From positions 496,001 through 560,000 of the forward strand of contig CAWANP010000020.1 in the NCBI GenBank assembly GCA_963783445.1: DNA of 64,000 nt, read 5' to 3'. Below are positions 1 to 8,417 of this stretch, in pieces. The stretch comes from CAWANP01 sp963783445 (GTDB taxonomy: Bacteria; Chloroflexota; Anaerolineae; JAAYZQ01). Under the pieces are notes generated by a model. That model was not told where the DNA came from. It worked only from the letters and a program-made list of their open reading frames with translations, and did no database searches. How positions within the stretch are numbered: the first letter of the stretch is position 1; each line of letters starts with the position of its first letter. A program made the position numbers and the translations under genes.

Positions 1-623
1 TACCAGACGATCAGCACGGAGCCGGTCTCTGTCTCTATTGCAGCCGGCGAGGCACAGCCGGCAACGACGGTGGGGTCGTCGCTGCCGGTGGGTGGGGCCA
101 AGGAGGACGTGGCGCAGGCGGCCACGGACATCCGGCACCTGAAACCGGTGCCGTCCGGACTCGCTTCAGCAGAGCAACCGGTGACCCGGTCGGGGCTGTA
201 TTGGGCAGCGTGGGCCTTCCCGGTCTTTGGTGTACTTGGCTACTGGGTCTGGCAGAGGAGGCAGCGGTACTGGGAGAACAATCTGGGTCTGGCCCGCAGT
301 TCCCAGGCTCGCAGGAAAGCCAAGAAGGCCCTGGCCCTGGCGCGCAAGCAGAAAGGGGACGCCTATAGTGCTGCTGGCCAGATCTTGACCACCTATCTGG
401 CGGACAAGCTGGACCGGCCGGTGGCTGGGCCTGACGCACCAGGCTCTGGCCGAGATCTTGGCAGCCAGGGGCGTCACGGCCTGACCTGATCGAGCGCGTC
501 GAAGTGATTCTGGTCAGCAGCGAGCTGGGTCGATTTGCGCCCGGCGCCGACAGCCCGGATCATGCGGCCAGCTTGTTGAAAGAAGTCGACCTGTTGATCA
601 ACGCGCTGGAGAAGGTACTGTAA
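1..623 (+). CDS. BatD-like protein, C-terminal part (5' end outside window)
   Basis: The reading frame is open from the first base. It holds a linker, one transmembrane segment (about residues 63-78 of the visible part, ending in WQRR) and a basic, Ala/Lys-rich cytoplasmic helical tail. This is the C-terminal layout of BatD, the membrane protein of aerotolerance-type Bat operons, and a BatE-like gene follows directly. Two one-base shifts occur: near 428 (run of G) and near 478-482. Once they are bridged the tail reads on (LTHQALAEILAARGV, then DLIERVEVILVSSELGRF) to the TAA at 621-623. The substrate is unknown. The family call rests on topology and on the neighbour rather than on a strong motif. 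Confidence 0.6.
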
Positions 624-692
624 GGGCGTGCTACGTGTTTCGTGTTGCGTGGACTCTATTTGGGTCTACGGAGCAGGACGGGGAGGTTAGAG

Positions 693-1509
693 ATGAAACG
701 AGTTGTTCTGATTGCTTTGATCAGCCTGATCATGATTGGCCTGTTTGCCGCGAACCAAAGGCTGCTGTTGGCCAAGTCGTCCCCGACGGGCATTGGCTCC
801 TCGGAGGCGGCTGCCGAAACGATGGGCACGGCGGGCCAGCTTTACGAGATGGGCCAGTATACCCAGGCCGCACAGGCCTACCAGCAGTTGGTAGACCAGG
901 GCTTTGCCGACAGTGCCCTGTTCTACAATCTGGGCAATGCCCACTTTAAGCAGGGAGACTATGGCCGGGCCATTGTCAACTACCGGCGTGCCCAAGAGCT
1001 TGCGCCGAGGGACGCCGATATCAAGGCGAACCTGGCGCTGGCCCGTGCTCAGGCCGTGGACGAGTTCGAAGCCGCCGAAAACGGTGGTGTTCTGAGTTTG
1101 GCGGGCCGGTCGGTGAAAAGCTGGTTCAGCCTCAATGAAGTTGCCATGGCAGCCCTGGGCGCCTGGATCCTCTTTGTGCTGATGGTTATTGTGATCAGTA
1201 CTGCCAGGTCCGGTAGCCGCCTGGCGAAAAAGCCTGCAGGTTGGTCTTGTTCCCTTGGCGCTTGTCCTGGTCGTGGCTGTTCTGGCGCTGGGCAGCTACC
1301 TGTACGTGGATAACGGCCAAGCGGAAGGTGTGATCGTGGCTACCGAGGTGGATGTTACCAGCGGGCCCGGCACGCAATACGTGACCGAGTTCACGCTCCA
1401 TGATGGCGCTGAGGTGCGAGTCGTCGAGGCCCGGGGAAGCTGGGTACGTTTGGCTCTGCCTGGGGGCGAGCTGGAGGGCTGGGTGCCGGCCAGAGCATCG
1501 ATCCTGTAA
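693..1509 (+). CDS. BatE-like TPR/SH3 membrane protein (one frameshift)
   Basis: The ATG at 693 follows a good ribosome site (GGGGAGG). The order is: N-terminal signal anchor (MKRVVLIALISLIMIGLF), tetratricopeptide repeats (AAQAYQQLVDQGFADSALFYNLGNAHF and the next repeat, roughly residues 45-120), a transmembrane segment, a second transmembrane segment (LALVLVVAVLALGSYLYV), then an SH3-like domain (TSGPGTQYVTEFTLHDGAEV). TPR plus SH3 is the BatE architecture, and BatD lies 70 bp upstream. One extra base in the A5 run at about 1226-1230 breaks the frame; with four A residues the reading continues as LAKSLQVGLVPLAL. The role is probably as a partner in a Bat/MoxR-type complex at the membrane, which is inferred. 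Confidence 0.7.
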
Positions 1510-1720
1510 CTGGCTAAGCCCACCCGTTTTTCTGGCAGCAAGCACCCCAGATCCTTTGCGTAGCACCAGTGTGCCGCACAGGGGATGTGGGGTGCTTTGT
1601 TCAGGCAGGTAGTTGCCCGGCGCGATCAAATCTCAGTAGCACGGATCGGGGATCACAGGTTCCCAAAAACGCCGCTTTATAGTACAATGGCAGGGTATCA
1701 ACCTGAAATGGGCGGAGCCT

Positions 1721-2430
1721 ATGACCAAACATATCTTGCTGGTAGACGACGATGCCCTGATGCGGCGCAGTCTGGCCTATAACCTGGAACAGGCCGGCTA
1801 TCGGGCCAGTACGGCAGCCGATGCGGAGAACGCCCTGCGCCTGGCCCGCCGCGACGCGCCTGACCTGATCCTCCTGGATATCGGCCTGCCGGGCATGGAC
1901 GGCTTGGATGCCTTGCGCAACTTTCGGCAAGAAGCCAATACGCCCATCATCTTTGTGACCGCCCGGCGGCGAGAGCTGGATCAGGCATTGGGGCTGGAAC
2001 TGGGCGCGGATGATTATGTGACCAAGCCCTTCGACGTGAACGTGCTGTTGGCCCGCATCAAGGCGGTCCTGCGACGCTCCGAGCGCGGAGAAGCCTCAGC
2101 TCCGCCGCCAACCGGGTCGAGGTCGGGGACCTCGTCATCGAGACCGCGGCGCACGTGGTCACGCTGGCCGGCAAAAAGCTGGAACTGGCCCCACGAGAGT
2201 TCTCGCTGCTTCATGCGCTGGCCCTCAGCGCCGGCGACGTCGTATCGGTGGACGATCTGCTGGCGCAGGTGTGGGGGGCGGAATATGTGGGCGAACCTCA
2301 GGTCGTTTACGTTCACATCCGCTGGCTGCGAGAAAAGATCGAGAGCGATCCCAAATACCCGCAGCGTATCATCACGGTACGCGGTGTGGGCTACAAGCTG
2401 GTGCCCCAGTCTGCCAGCGCAGAGGTCTGA
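1721..2430 (+). CDS. OmpR/PhoB-family response regulator (one frameshift)
   Basis: The N-terminal receiver domain has the acidic pocket D9-D11, phosphoacceptor D53 (LLDIGLPGMDG), T80 and K102 (TKPF). The C-terminal winged helix (LELAPREFSLLHALA ... QRIITVRGVGYKLV) is typical of OmpR/PhoB regulators. The joined length of about 236 residues is normal. The receiver and DNA-binding halves are one base out of phase; the shift lies between about 2088 and 2108, within the linker. The start ATG follows GGGCGGAGCCT. The partner kinase starts 6 bp downstream, so the two are co-transcribed. Candidate binding repeats lie upstream of the S41 protease gene at 4.0 kb. Confidence 0.9.
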
Positions 2431-2435
2431 GTACG

Positions 2436-3905
2436 ATGCGTACCCTCCGTGGCCGCCTCATCTTGAGCCATATTCTGCCCCTGCTGTTGGTGATCCCCCT
2501 GGTGGCTGCGGCCCTGGTCTATATCCTGGAGACACAGAGCCAACTGACCAGCCTGGCCGACGAGATGGTGGCGCAGGGTGCGACGACGGCCAACATGGCC
2601 AGTACCCAGCCCGTGATCTGGGCTGACAGTGCCGAAGCCCAGCGTTTTGTGACGCTCTACAGTGTCCAGTCCCGGTCCCAGGTGATGCTCTTTGACGCGA
2701 ATGGGGACCTGCTGGCTGCCAGCGAAGTTGGCAGCGGCCAGTTGGGCCAAACACCGGACCTGGCAGATGTATACGCTGCCCTGGCTGGCGAGCGAGAGGT
2801 ACACGTCAACTATAGCACGAGTCTGCAGGCCGAGATCGTGCAAGTCCTTGTGCCGGTGGTGGGCCCCAATCAGGAGGTCATGGGTGCTGTGCACATGACC
2901 CAGGGACTGTCTCAGCTCCACGAACGATTTACCGGCCTGCGCCGTCTGATCATAGGTACCCTGCTTGTAGGTCTCGTGTTGGGTGTAGTCCTTGGTCTGG
3001 TCCTTGCCCTGAGCCTGGGACGCTCGCTACAGAGGGTGACGGACGCCATCTATGGCGTGGCCACCGGCCAGCAGTGGGAGACGCTTCCAGAGCAAGATCC
3101 AGAAGAGATCCGCATGCTACTGCGGGCTTTCAACACCCTGATTGAACAGCTCAAACTGTTGGAGGAATCTCGGCGCCACCTGCTGGCGAACCTGGTGCAC
3201 GAGCTGGGGCGGCCCCTGGGGGCGGTACAGTCAGCGCTCCATGCCCTGTTGAACGGCGCCGAGGAGGAGCCAGAGCTGCGTCGCGACCTGTTGGAAGGCA
3301 TGGACGACCAGGTGCAACGGCTGCGCCCCCTGGTGGATAGCTTGGCCGACCTGCACGGGCAGGTTTTGGGAAGCCTGGAGTTGAACCGTGAGCCCGTGTC
3401 CCTCAGCGTCTGGCTGCCACGTGCCGTGATCCCCTGGCGGCAGGCCGCCCACGACAAGGGCTTGTATTGGGAGATCAATATCCCCGACTCGCTACCCCTG
3501 GTTGAGATCGACCCCGACCGCCTGGCCCAGGCTCTGGGAAACTTGTTGAGCAACGCCATCAAGTACACGCCTGAAGGAACGATTTCCATAGAGGCAGAGG
3601 CCAAGCGCGATCAAGTCGCCATCAGCATCGTGGATTCCGGCATCGGCATCGCACCCTCTGAGCAGGAGCGCATTTTCGAGCCCTTCTACCGCAGCCAGCG
3701 TGACAGACGTTTTCCCCAGGGCATGGGCCTGGGTCTGAGCATTGCCCGGGACCTGGTCGTGGCCCATGGCGGGACCCTCACGGTGGAAAGTGTGCCCGGC
3801 GAGGGCAGCCGTTTTGTCATCCTGCTTCCCCAGTCCTCTACGCTCGATCTCAGCGCGTCCGATGCCAGGGCTTTAGGCTCTGGTCTTGATGAATCGCCTC
3901 TGTAA
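2436..3905 (+). CDS. Sensor histidine kinase
   Basis: The protein has 490 residues. The start ATG lies just after the regulator's stop. Order: transmembrane segment (residues about 10-30), a periplasmic sensing region of about 150 residues, a second transmembrane segment (IIGTLLVGLVLGVVLGLVLA), a HAMP linker, a dimerisation/phosphotransfer helix with H255 in VHELGRPLGA, and a HATPase_c domain with N box (NLLSNAIKYTPEG), G1 (DSGIGIAPSE), F (IFEPFYR) and G2 (GMGLGLSIA). The H box is a variant of the usual SHELRTPL form but keeps H-E and the Pro. It should phosphorylate the adjacent OmpR-type regulator. The signal sensed is unknown. Confidence 0.9.
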   Translation: MRTLRGRLILSHILPLLLVIPLVAAALVYILETQSQLTSLADEMVAQGATTANMASTQPVIWADSAEAQRFVTLYSVQSRSQVMLFDANGDLLAASEVGSGQLGQTPDLADVYAALAGEREVHVNYSTSLQAEIVQVLVPVVGPNQEVMGAVHMTQGLSQLHERFTGLRRLIIGTLLVGLVLGVVLGLVLALSLGRSLQRVTDAIYGVATGQQWETLPEQDPEEIRMLLRAFNTLIEQLKLLEESRRHLLANLVHELGRPLGAVQSALHALLNGAEEEPELRRDLLEGMDDQVQRLRPLVDSLADLHGQVLGSLELNREPVSLSVWLPRAVIPWRQAAHDKGLYWEINIPDSLPLVEIDPDRLAQALGNLLSNAIKYTPEGTISIEAEAKRDQVAISIVDSGIGIAPSEQERIFEPFYRSQRDRRFPQGMGLGLSIARDLVVAHGGTLTVESVPGEGSRFVILLPQSSTLDLSASDARALGSGLDESPL

Positions 3906-3910
3906 GAAAG

Positions 3911-4009
3911 GATCCTCCCGCAGGCTTTTTCCAGAAATCAAAGGTCATAGGCTCGATTCATGCCCTTCAGATGGGGCTTCCGGCGTACCGCGCAGCCTGC
4001 GGGAGGATC
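3911..4009. repeat. 99-bp element with perfect 16-bp terminal inverted repeats
   Basis: GATCCTCCCGCAGGCT (3911-3926) and AGCCTGCGGGAGGATC (3994-4009) are exact reverse complements separated by 67 bp. The element begins five bases after the kinase stop codon. A related element of about the same size lies at 44665-44765, and a lone half-site (ACCTGCGGGAGG) at 33388-33399. It carries no ORF. It could be a small non-autonomous mobile repeat or a long-stem structure in the mRNA. Confidence 0.6.
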
Positions 4010-4022
4010 TGTCAAGCCCGGC

Positions 4023-4088
4023 TTAAGGTCATCATAAGGTTGCCACAAAGGTGGCTTAAAGACCGCTGCCGCCCCAATGTGCTATTCT
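4023..4088 (+). promoter_or_regulatory. Candidate OmpR/PhoB-type operator and promoter of the S41 protease gene
   Basis: Three direct copies of AAGGT lie at 4025-4029, 4036-4040 and 4048-4052, spaced 11 and 12 bp. This is the one-helical-turn spacing typical of OmpR/PhoB-family sites. A possible -10 (TATTCT) is at 4083-4088 without a good -35, as in promoters activated by such regulators. The rest of the 3906-4244 gap holds the 99-bp inverted-repeat element and no gene. The link to the adjacent two-component system is inferred from position. Confidence 0.4.
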
Positions 4089-4244
4089 GTGGTGGCAGCG
4101 TTGGACCGAAATAGAAATCACCGGCATTCATTCGCGCCAGTGGTGGAAGTCGCAGCCACCAAGCGCTGGGGTGAATGTCTTCAGGGTTCTTCTGGGAGGA
4201 CTGCAGGTGTTATCGAGAGCATTGCATTTGGAAAGGGATGGTAA

Positions 4245-5510
4245 ATGAAACGAGCGCTCATAATCGTAGTTATTGCTGTCGTTGTCTTGATGATTACTAC
4301 CACGGCTTTTGGAGCTGGGATTATCCTGGGACAAGCGGGGCTGGGCACTGAAGCGGCAAGCGCAGCACCCGCAACCGCGTCTGGGATAGAGGGCGAGGTC
4401 GACTTTGACACCTTCTGGCAGGCGTGGGAGATCGTCCAGGAGGAATTCATCGACCGTGAGGCGCTGGAAGAGACGGACCTTGAATATGGGGCCATCCGGG
4501 GCATGCTCCAGGCCCTGGGGGATGAAGGACACACGACCTTTATGACGCCGGAGGAATTAACCCGGCAGCGGACTGACATCTCGGGCAAGTTTCAGGGGAT
4601 TGGCGCCTATATCGGTATGGAAAACGGTTTGCCCATCATCGTCTCACCCTTTGAGGGCTCGCCTGCAGAGGAGGCCGGTATCCTGGCGGGCGATATCATC
4701 ATGGAAGTGGATGGTGAGGACGTCACCACCTGGGCCATCAACGACATCGTAGAGGTCATCCGCGGAGAAGAAGGGACCGAGGTGGTCCTGACGGTTCTGC
4801 GCCCCGAGGTAAATGAGAGCCCAGAGATCACCATCGTCCGTGGCGAGATCACCATTCCGGCGGCTACCTGGGCCATGATCCCTGGTACCGAGGTCGCCAT
4901 GGTGCGCTTGAGCCAGTTCAACGCCAACGCCAGCAAGCAGATCATCAACGCCGTCCGTGAGGCGGAAGCCGCCGGTGCAACCAGCCTGGTCGTGGATCTG
5001 CGCAATAACCCCGGCGGGCTCCTGGAACAGGTCATCAAGGTGACCAGCGAGTTTGTAGAGGGCGGCAACGTGCTCCAGCAGGAGGATGCCCGCGGCAACC
5101 GCAAGCCCTATCCAGACAAGCGGGGTGGTGTGGCGCTGGACATCCCTATGGTTCTCCTGGTGAACGAAGGTTCGGCCAGTTCGTCCGAGATCTTTGCCGG
5201 GGCCATCCAGGATCATGAGCGGGGCGTGGTGGTGGGCGAGACCACATTCGGAACCGGAACCGTGCTGGAGCCCTTTGTCCTGGAAGATGGCTCAGCTTTG
5301 ATGCTCGGTACCAGCCAGTGGCTGACGGCCGACGGGCGCCTGATCCGCAAGCAGGGCATCGAGCCCGATATCACGGTCGAGCTACCCATGACGGCGGATA
5401 TCCTCTATCCCAGGGATCTGGAGGATCTGACGGTGACAGAGTTGCTTGAGGGTGAGGATACGCAGCTTTTGAAGGCCCTCGAGTTGCTGGAGGCGCTGCC
5501 TGAGGAATAA
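4245..5510 (+). CDS. S41 (CtpA-like) protease homologue with altered catalytic residues
   Basis: The protein has 421 residues and one N-terminal membrane/signal segment (residues about 4-28). A helical region follows, then a PDZ domain (about 115-195, with GSPAEEAGILAGDIIMEVDG), then the S41 core (RNNPGGLLEQ; NEGSASSSEIFAG). The serine at the nucleophile position is present (S312). However, the motif normally written FGKGxVQ reads FGTGTVL here, so the general-base Lys is T337 and the conserved Gln is L341. The order of domains and the length are normal for processing proteases of the envelope. The activity is therefore uncertain: it may be a variant peptidase subgroup or a substrate-binding pseudoprotease. 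An intrinsic terminator follows. Confidence 0.85.
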   Translation: MKRALIIVVIAVVVLMITTTAFGAGIILGQAGLGTEAASAAPATASGIEGEVDFDTFWQAWEIVQEEFIDREALEETDLEYGAIRGMLQALGDEGHTTFMTPEELTRQRTDISGKFQGIGAYIGMENGLPIIVSPFEGSPAEEAGILAGDIIMEVDGEDVTTWAINDIVEVIRGEEGTEVVLTVLRPEVNESPEITIVRGEITIPAATWAMIPGTEVAMVRLSQFNANASKQIINAVREAEAAGATSLVVDLRNNPGGLLEQVIKVTSEFVEGGNVLQQEDARGNRKPYPDKRGGVALDIPMVLLVNEGSASSSEIFAGAIQDHERGVVVGETTFGTGTVLEPFVLEDGSALMLGTSQWLTADGRLIRKQGIEPDITVELPMTADILYPRDLEDLTVTELLEGEDTQLLKALELLEALPEE

Positions 5511-5539
5511 GCCAACATCGTTTCGGGCCAGAAACACAA

Positions 5540-5570
5540 CAGCCCCTTCAACTGAAGGGGCTGTTTCTTT
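5540..5570 (+). terminator. Intrinsic terminator after the S41 gene
   Basis: A 9-bp perfect stem, CAGCCCCTT / AAGGGGCTG, with a 6-base loop is followed by TTTCTTT. It sits 30 bp after the protease stop and separates it from the convergent trp operon. Confidence 0.85.
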
Positions 5571-5584
5571 GTCCCAGGAGGTAG

Positions 5585-5671
5585 CTACAGCAACGCCAGC
5601 AGTTCGGCTGGTTGAAGGACCGGCAGCGGACCTGCCCCGTGTTCCCTGGGGTTTCGGGTGACCACACAACA
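5585..5671 (-). pseudogene. C-terminal remnant resembling a PIN-domain toxin
   Basis: Directly after the trpA stop, and in the same frame, the minus strand reads VVTRNPREHGAGPLPVLQ and then PAELLALL before a TAG at 5585-5587. The TRNP(R/K)(D/E)F...PAELL pattern is the usual C-terminus of PIN-domain (VapC-like) toxins. There is no start codon and no catalytic acidic core, so this is at most a relic. The last 17 residues of TrpA (NEQIEDHHENLEEKYGG) may also be foreign sequence joined by the same event. Confidence 0.4.
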
Positions 5672-6517
5672 TCAGCCGCCATATTTCTCTTCCAGGTTCT
5701 CGTGATGGTCTTCTATCTGTTCATTCGCCAGATCCATCTCCAAACGCAGGGATGAGATGAAGACACTGGCTACCCTAATGGGATCCTCGCTGGTACCGAT
5801 GGCCTTGACGAGAGCACTGCCTACGATTGCGCCATCAGCGATGCGAGCAACCTGTGCTGAGTGACCGGGCGTGCTAATCCCAAAGCCCACGGCCAGGGGC
5901 AGATCGGTCGCCGCCCGGGCGCGTTCAACGAAGGCTTCCAGATCTACCGGCAACTCGTCTCTCGCGCCGGTAACGCCGGACAGCGAGACAAGATAGAGAA
6001 ATCCATCGGTACGCCTGGCCACGAGCTGGATGCGCTCGTCGTCCTCTGTGGGGGCGAGAAGAAAAATCAGTGCAATCCCCTGTCTGCGCAGGACCGAGTG
6101 CAAGGGCTCTGACTCTTCCGGCGGCAGGTCGGGAACGATGAGGCCATCGATGCCGGCCGCCGCCGCACACTGGGCAAAACGCTCCAGTCCCATTTGGTAG
6201 ATGGGGTTATAGTAGCCCATCAGTACAAAAGGCACCGACAAGCCTTTCTTGCGTAGATCCCCCGCCTGTTCCAGGCAGAGCGACAGGCTCATGCCGTTGG
6301 CCAATGCCTGCTGGGCGGCGGCCTGGATGGTGGCCCCGTCAGCCAGGGGATCGCTGAAGGGCACACCCAATTCGACAAGATCGGCGCCGACCGCGACGAG
6401 GGTGGGTACCAGCTCCAGCGCGCTGTCAAGCTGTGGATAACCCATCGTCAGGTAGGGCATCAGCGCAGTCCGCCCGGCCGAGCGCAGGGTCTCGAAGGTA
6501 GCTGTAATCCTGTTCAT
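5672..6517 (-). CDS. trpA: Tryptophan synthase alpha chain
   Basis: TrpA cleaves indole-3-glycerol phosphate to indole and glyceraldehyde 3-phosphate and passes indole to TrpB. The TIM-barrel protein has the catalytic Glu49 (VELGVPFSDP) and Asp60 (LADG) at the textbook positions, plus the phosphate-binding GFGIST and GAIVGSALV stretches. At 281 residues it is slightly long because of a charged C-terminal tail. Its ATG overlaps the trpB stop, so it is the last gene of the trpEGDCFBA operon. Confidence 0.97.
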   Translation of the reverse strand: MNRITATFETLRSAGRTALMPYLTMGYPQLDSALELVPTLVAVGADLVELGVPFSDPLADGATIQAAAQQALANGMSLSLCLEQAGDLRKKGLSVPFVLMGYYNPIYQMGLERFAQCAAAAGIDGLIVPDLPPEESEPLHSVLRRQGIALIFLLAPTEDDERIQLVARRTDGFLYLVSLSGVTGARDELPVDLEAFVERARAATDLPLAVGFGISTPGHSAQVARIADGAIVGSALVKAIGTSEDPIRVASVFISSLRLEMDLANEQIEDHHENLEEKYGG

Positions 6518-7746
6518 CTGTCTCCCTGTTCCGCATTGGCGTCCAGCATCGCAGCTATTGCCGGCATATCCTTGTCGCCCCGGCCGCTGATGTTGACGAT
6601 CATGACTTGCTCAGGAGCCATGTCAGGCGCGCGCTTGATGGCCTCGGCCACAGCGTGGGCGCTCTCCAGAGCAGGGATGATGCCTTCGAGAGCGCTCAGT
6701 CGCTGCAACGCTTCCAGTGCCTCGACATCGGTGGCGTAGGTATAGTCTGCTCGCTGGCTATCGCGCAGCCAGGCGTGTTCAGGCCCGATGGCGGCGTAAT
6801 CCAGTCCGGCCGAGATGCTGTGCGTCGGCGCGATCTGGCCGTCCGCGTCCTGCAGGACGTAGGTCTGCGTTCCATGGAGTACACCCGGGCGGCCCTTGGA
6901 CGGGTCGGCAAAGCGTGCCGCGTGCCGCTCCGTCTGGATGCCTTCACCGCCCGCTTCGACGCCGATGAGGGCGACGCTCTCATCGGCGAGGAAGGGATAA
7001 AAGAGCCCGATGGCATTTGAGCCGCCGCCGACACAGGCCACGAGCAGGTCGGGCAGGCGTCCCTCGATAGCGAGGATCTGCCGGCGAGCCTCGTCACCAA
7101 TGACGCGCTGAAAGTCGCGGACGAGGCGTGGGTAGGGATGTGGCCCTAGCGCCGATCCGAGCAGATAATGGGTGGTGTGTACGTTGGTCACCCAATCGCG
7201 GATGGCCTCGTTGATGGCATCCTTGAGCGTGCAACTGCCCGAGTCGACCGGTCGCACCTGGGCACCCAGCAACCGCATCCGAAATACGTTGAGCCGCTGC
7301 CGGGCCATATCGGTTGTACCCATATAGATGATGCATTCCAGCCCCAGCAACGCACAAACCGTCGCCGTCGCGACGCCGTGCTGGCCGGCCCCGGTCTCGG
7401 CGACGATGCGGTTTTTGCCCATTCGCTGGGCCAGTAGGACCTGTCCGAGCGCATTGTTGATCTTGTGCGCGCCGGTGTGAGCCAGATCCTCGCGCTTGAG
7501 ATAGATGCGCGCTCCGCCAAGGTCCTTGCTCAGCCGCCGGGCCAGGGTGAGAGGGGTGGGGCGCCCGGCATACTCGCTCAAGAGGCGGCGCAATTCTGCA
7601 GCGAAGGTGGGATCGGCCTGCGCCGTATCGTATGCTGACTCCAATTCCCGCACGGCTGGAACGAGGGTTTCAGGGATGAAGGCCCCGCCGAAAGCTCCAT
7701 AGCGGGGTCCATTGGATAGCTGGGGCGGGCAGGCTTTGTGGCTCAT
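6514..7746 (-). CDS. trpB: Tryptophan synthase beta chain
   Basis: TrpB is the PLP enzyme that condenses indole with serine to form tryptophan. The PLP lysine is K95 in HTGAHKINNA. The phosphate-binding GGGSNA, the CVGGGSNAIGLF region and the C-terminal NISGRGDKD are all present. Its length of 410 residues is normal, and the N-terminal RYGAFGGAFIPETL is typical of TrpB1. It overlaps trpA and trpF by 4 bp on either side, which indicates tight translational coupling. Confidence 0.98.
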   Translation of the reverse strand: MSHKACPPQLSNGPRYGAFGGAFIPETLVPAVRELESAYDTAQADPTFAAELRRLLSEYAGRPTPLTLARRLSKDLGGARIYLKREDLAHTGAHKINNALGQVLLAQRMGKNRIVAETGAGQHGVATATVCALLGLECIIYMGTTDMARQRLNVFRMRLLGAQVRPVDSGSCTLKDAINEAIRDWVTNVHTTHYLLGSALGPHPYPRLVRDFQRVIGDEARRQILAIEGRLPDLLVACVGGGSNAIGLFYPFLADESVALIGVEAGGEGIQTERHAARFADPSKGRPGVLHGTQTYVLQDADGQIAPTHSISAGLDYAAIGPEHAWLRDSQRADYTYATDVEALEALQRLSALEGIIPALESAHAVAEAIKRAPDMAPEQVMIVNISGRGDKDMPAIAAMLDANAEQGDR

Positions 7747-8417
7747 GGTTTTCCTCTGACGGCCTGGACGAAGGCCCGAATCCGTGCGTGGTCTTTGATG
7801 CCTTTGGCCTGTTCTACCGCACTGGAGACATCCACACCCCAGGGCCGCACTGCCCGGATGGCGTCCCCGACCGTTTCGGGCGCGAGACCTCCAGCCAGCA
7901 ACAAGCGACAGTCGTTGGCCAGGGAGAGGGCGACGGACAGATTGGCCTGGAGGCCTGTTCCGCCAAAGTGCTCGGGATGGTAGGCGTCCAGAAGGAGCTG
8001 GGGCAGGGTCTTGTCGCTCGGAAAAGTGTCGCTGTACTCAACCATGGCGGCTTCAGCCTCGTTGGGGGTTTGGGGACGGATGGCCTTGAAGGCGCGTGGA
8101 TGCAGTTGCCGTACCTCGTCCGGTAGCTCATCGCCGTGCAATTGGGCCAGGTCGAGACGAGCGGCGCCGAGCACGGCTTCTACGCTGTCCGCTGGATCGT
8201 TTACAAAAACACCGACCATGCGCGGAGCACGCGCACCAAGCTCGCTCCGGATCGCCTGGGTGATAGCAGCGACCTGCGCAGGCAGGACGTAGCGTGGGCT
8301 CCTGGGGAAAAAGACAAAGCCCAGAAGGTCGGCCCCGGCCTCAGCCGCGCACCGGGCGTCTTCCAAGTTTGTGATGCCACAGATCTTGATCTGCGTGCGC
8401 CTGGTAGGCATCGTCAT
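7743..8417 (-). CDS. trpF: Phosphoribosylanthranilate isomerase
   Basis: TrpF performs the Amadori rearrangement of phosphoribosylanthranilate to CdRP. The sequence has KICGITNLEDA near the N-terminus with the conserved Cys13, LGFVFFPRSPRYV, the LHGDE motif, and LLLAGGLAPETV near the C-terminus. It has 224 residues and is a stand-alone enzyme, not fused to TrpC. The ATG overlaps the trpC stop (ATGA). Confidence 0.97.
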   Translation of the reverse strand: MTMPTRRTQIKICGITNLEDARCAAEAGADLLGFVFFPRSPRYVLPAQVAAITQAIRSELGARAPRMVGVFVNDPADSVEAVLGAARLDLAQLHGDELPDEVRQLHPRAFKAIRPQTPNEAEAAMVEYSDTFPSDKTLPQLLLDAYHPEHFGGTGLQANLSVALSLANDCRLLLAGGLAPETVGDAIRAVRPWGVDVSSAVEQAKGIKDHARIRAFVQAVRGKP

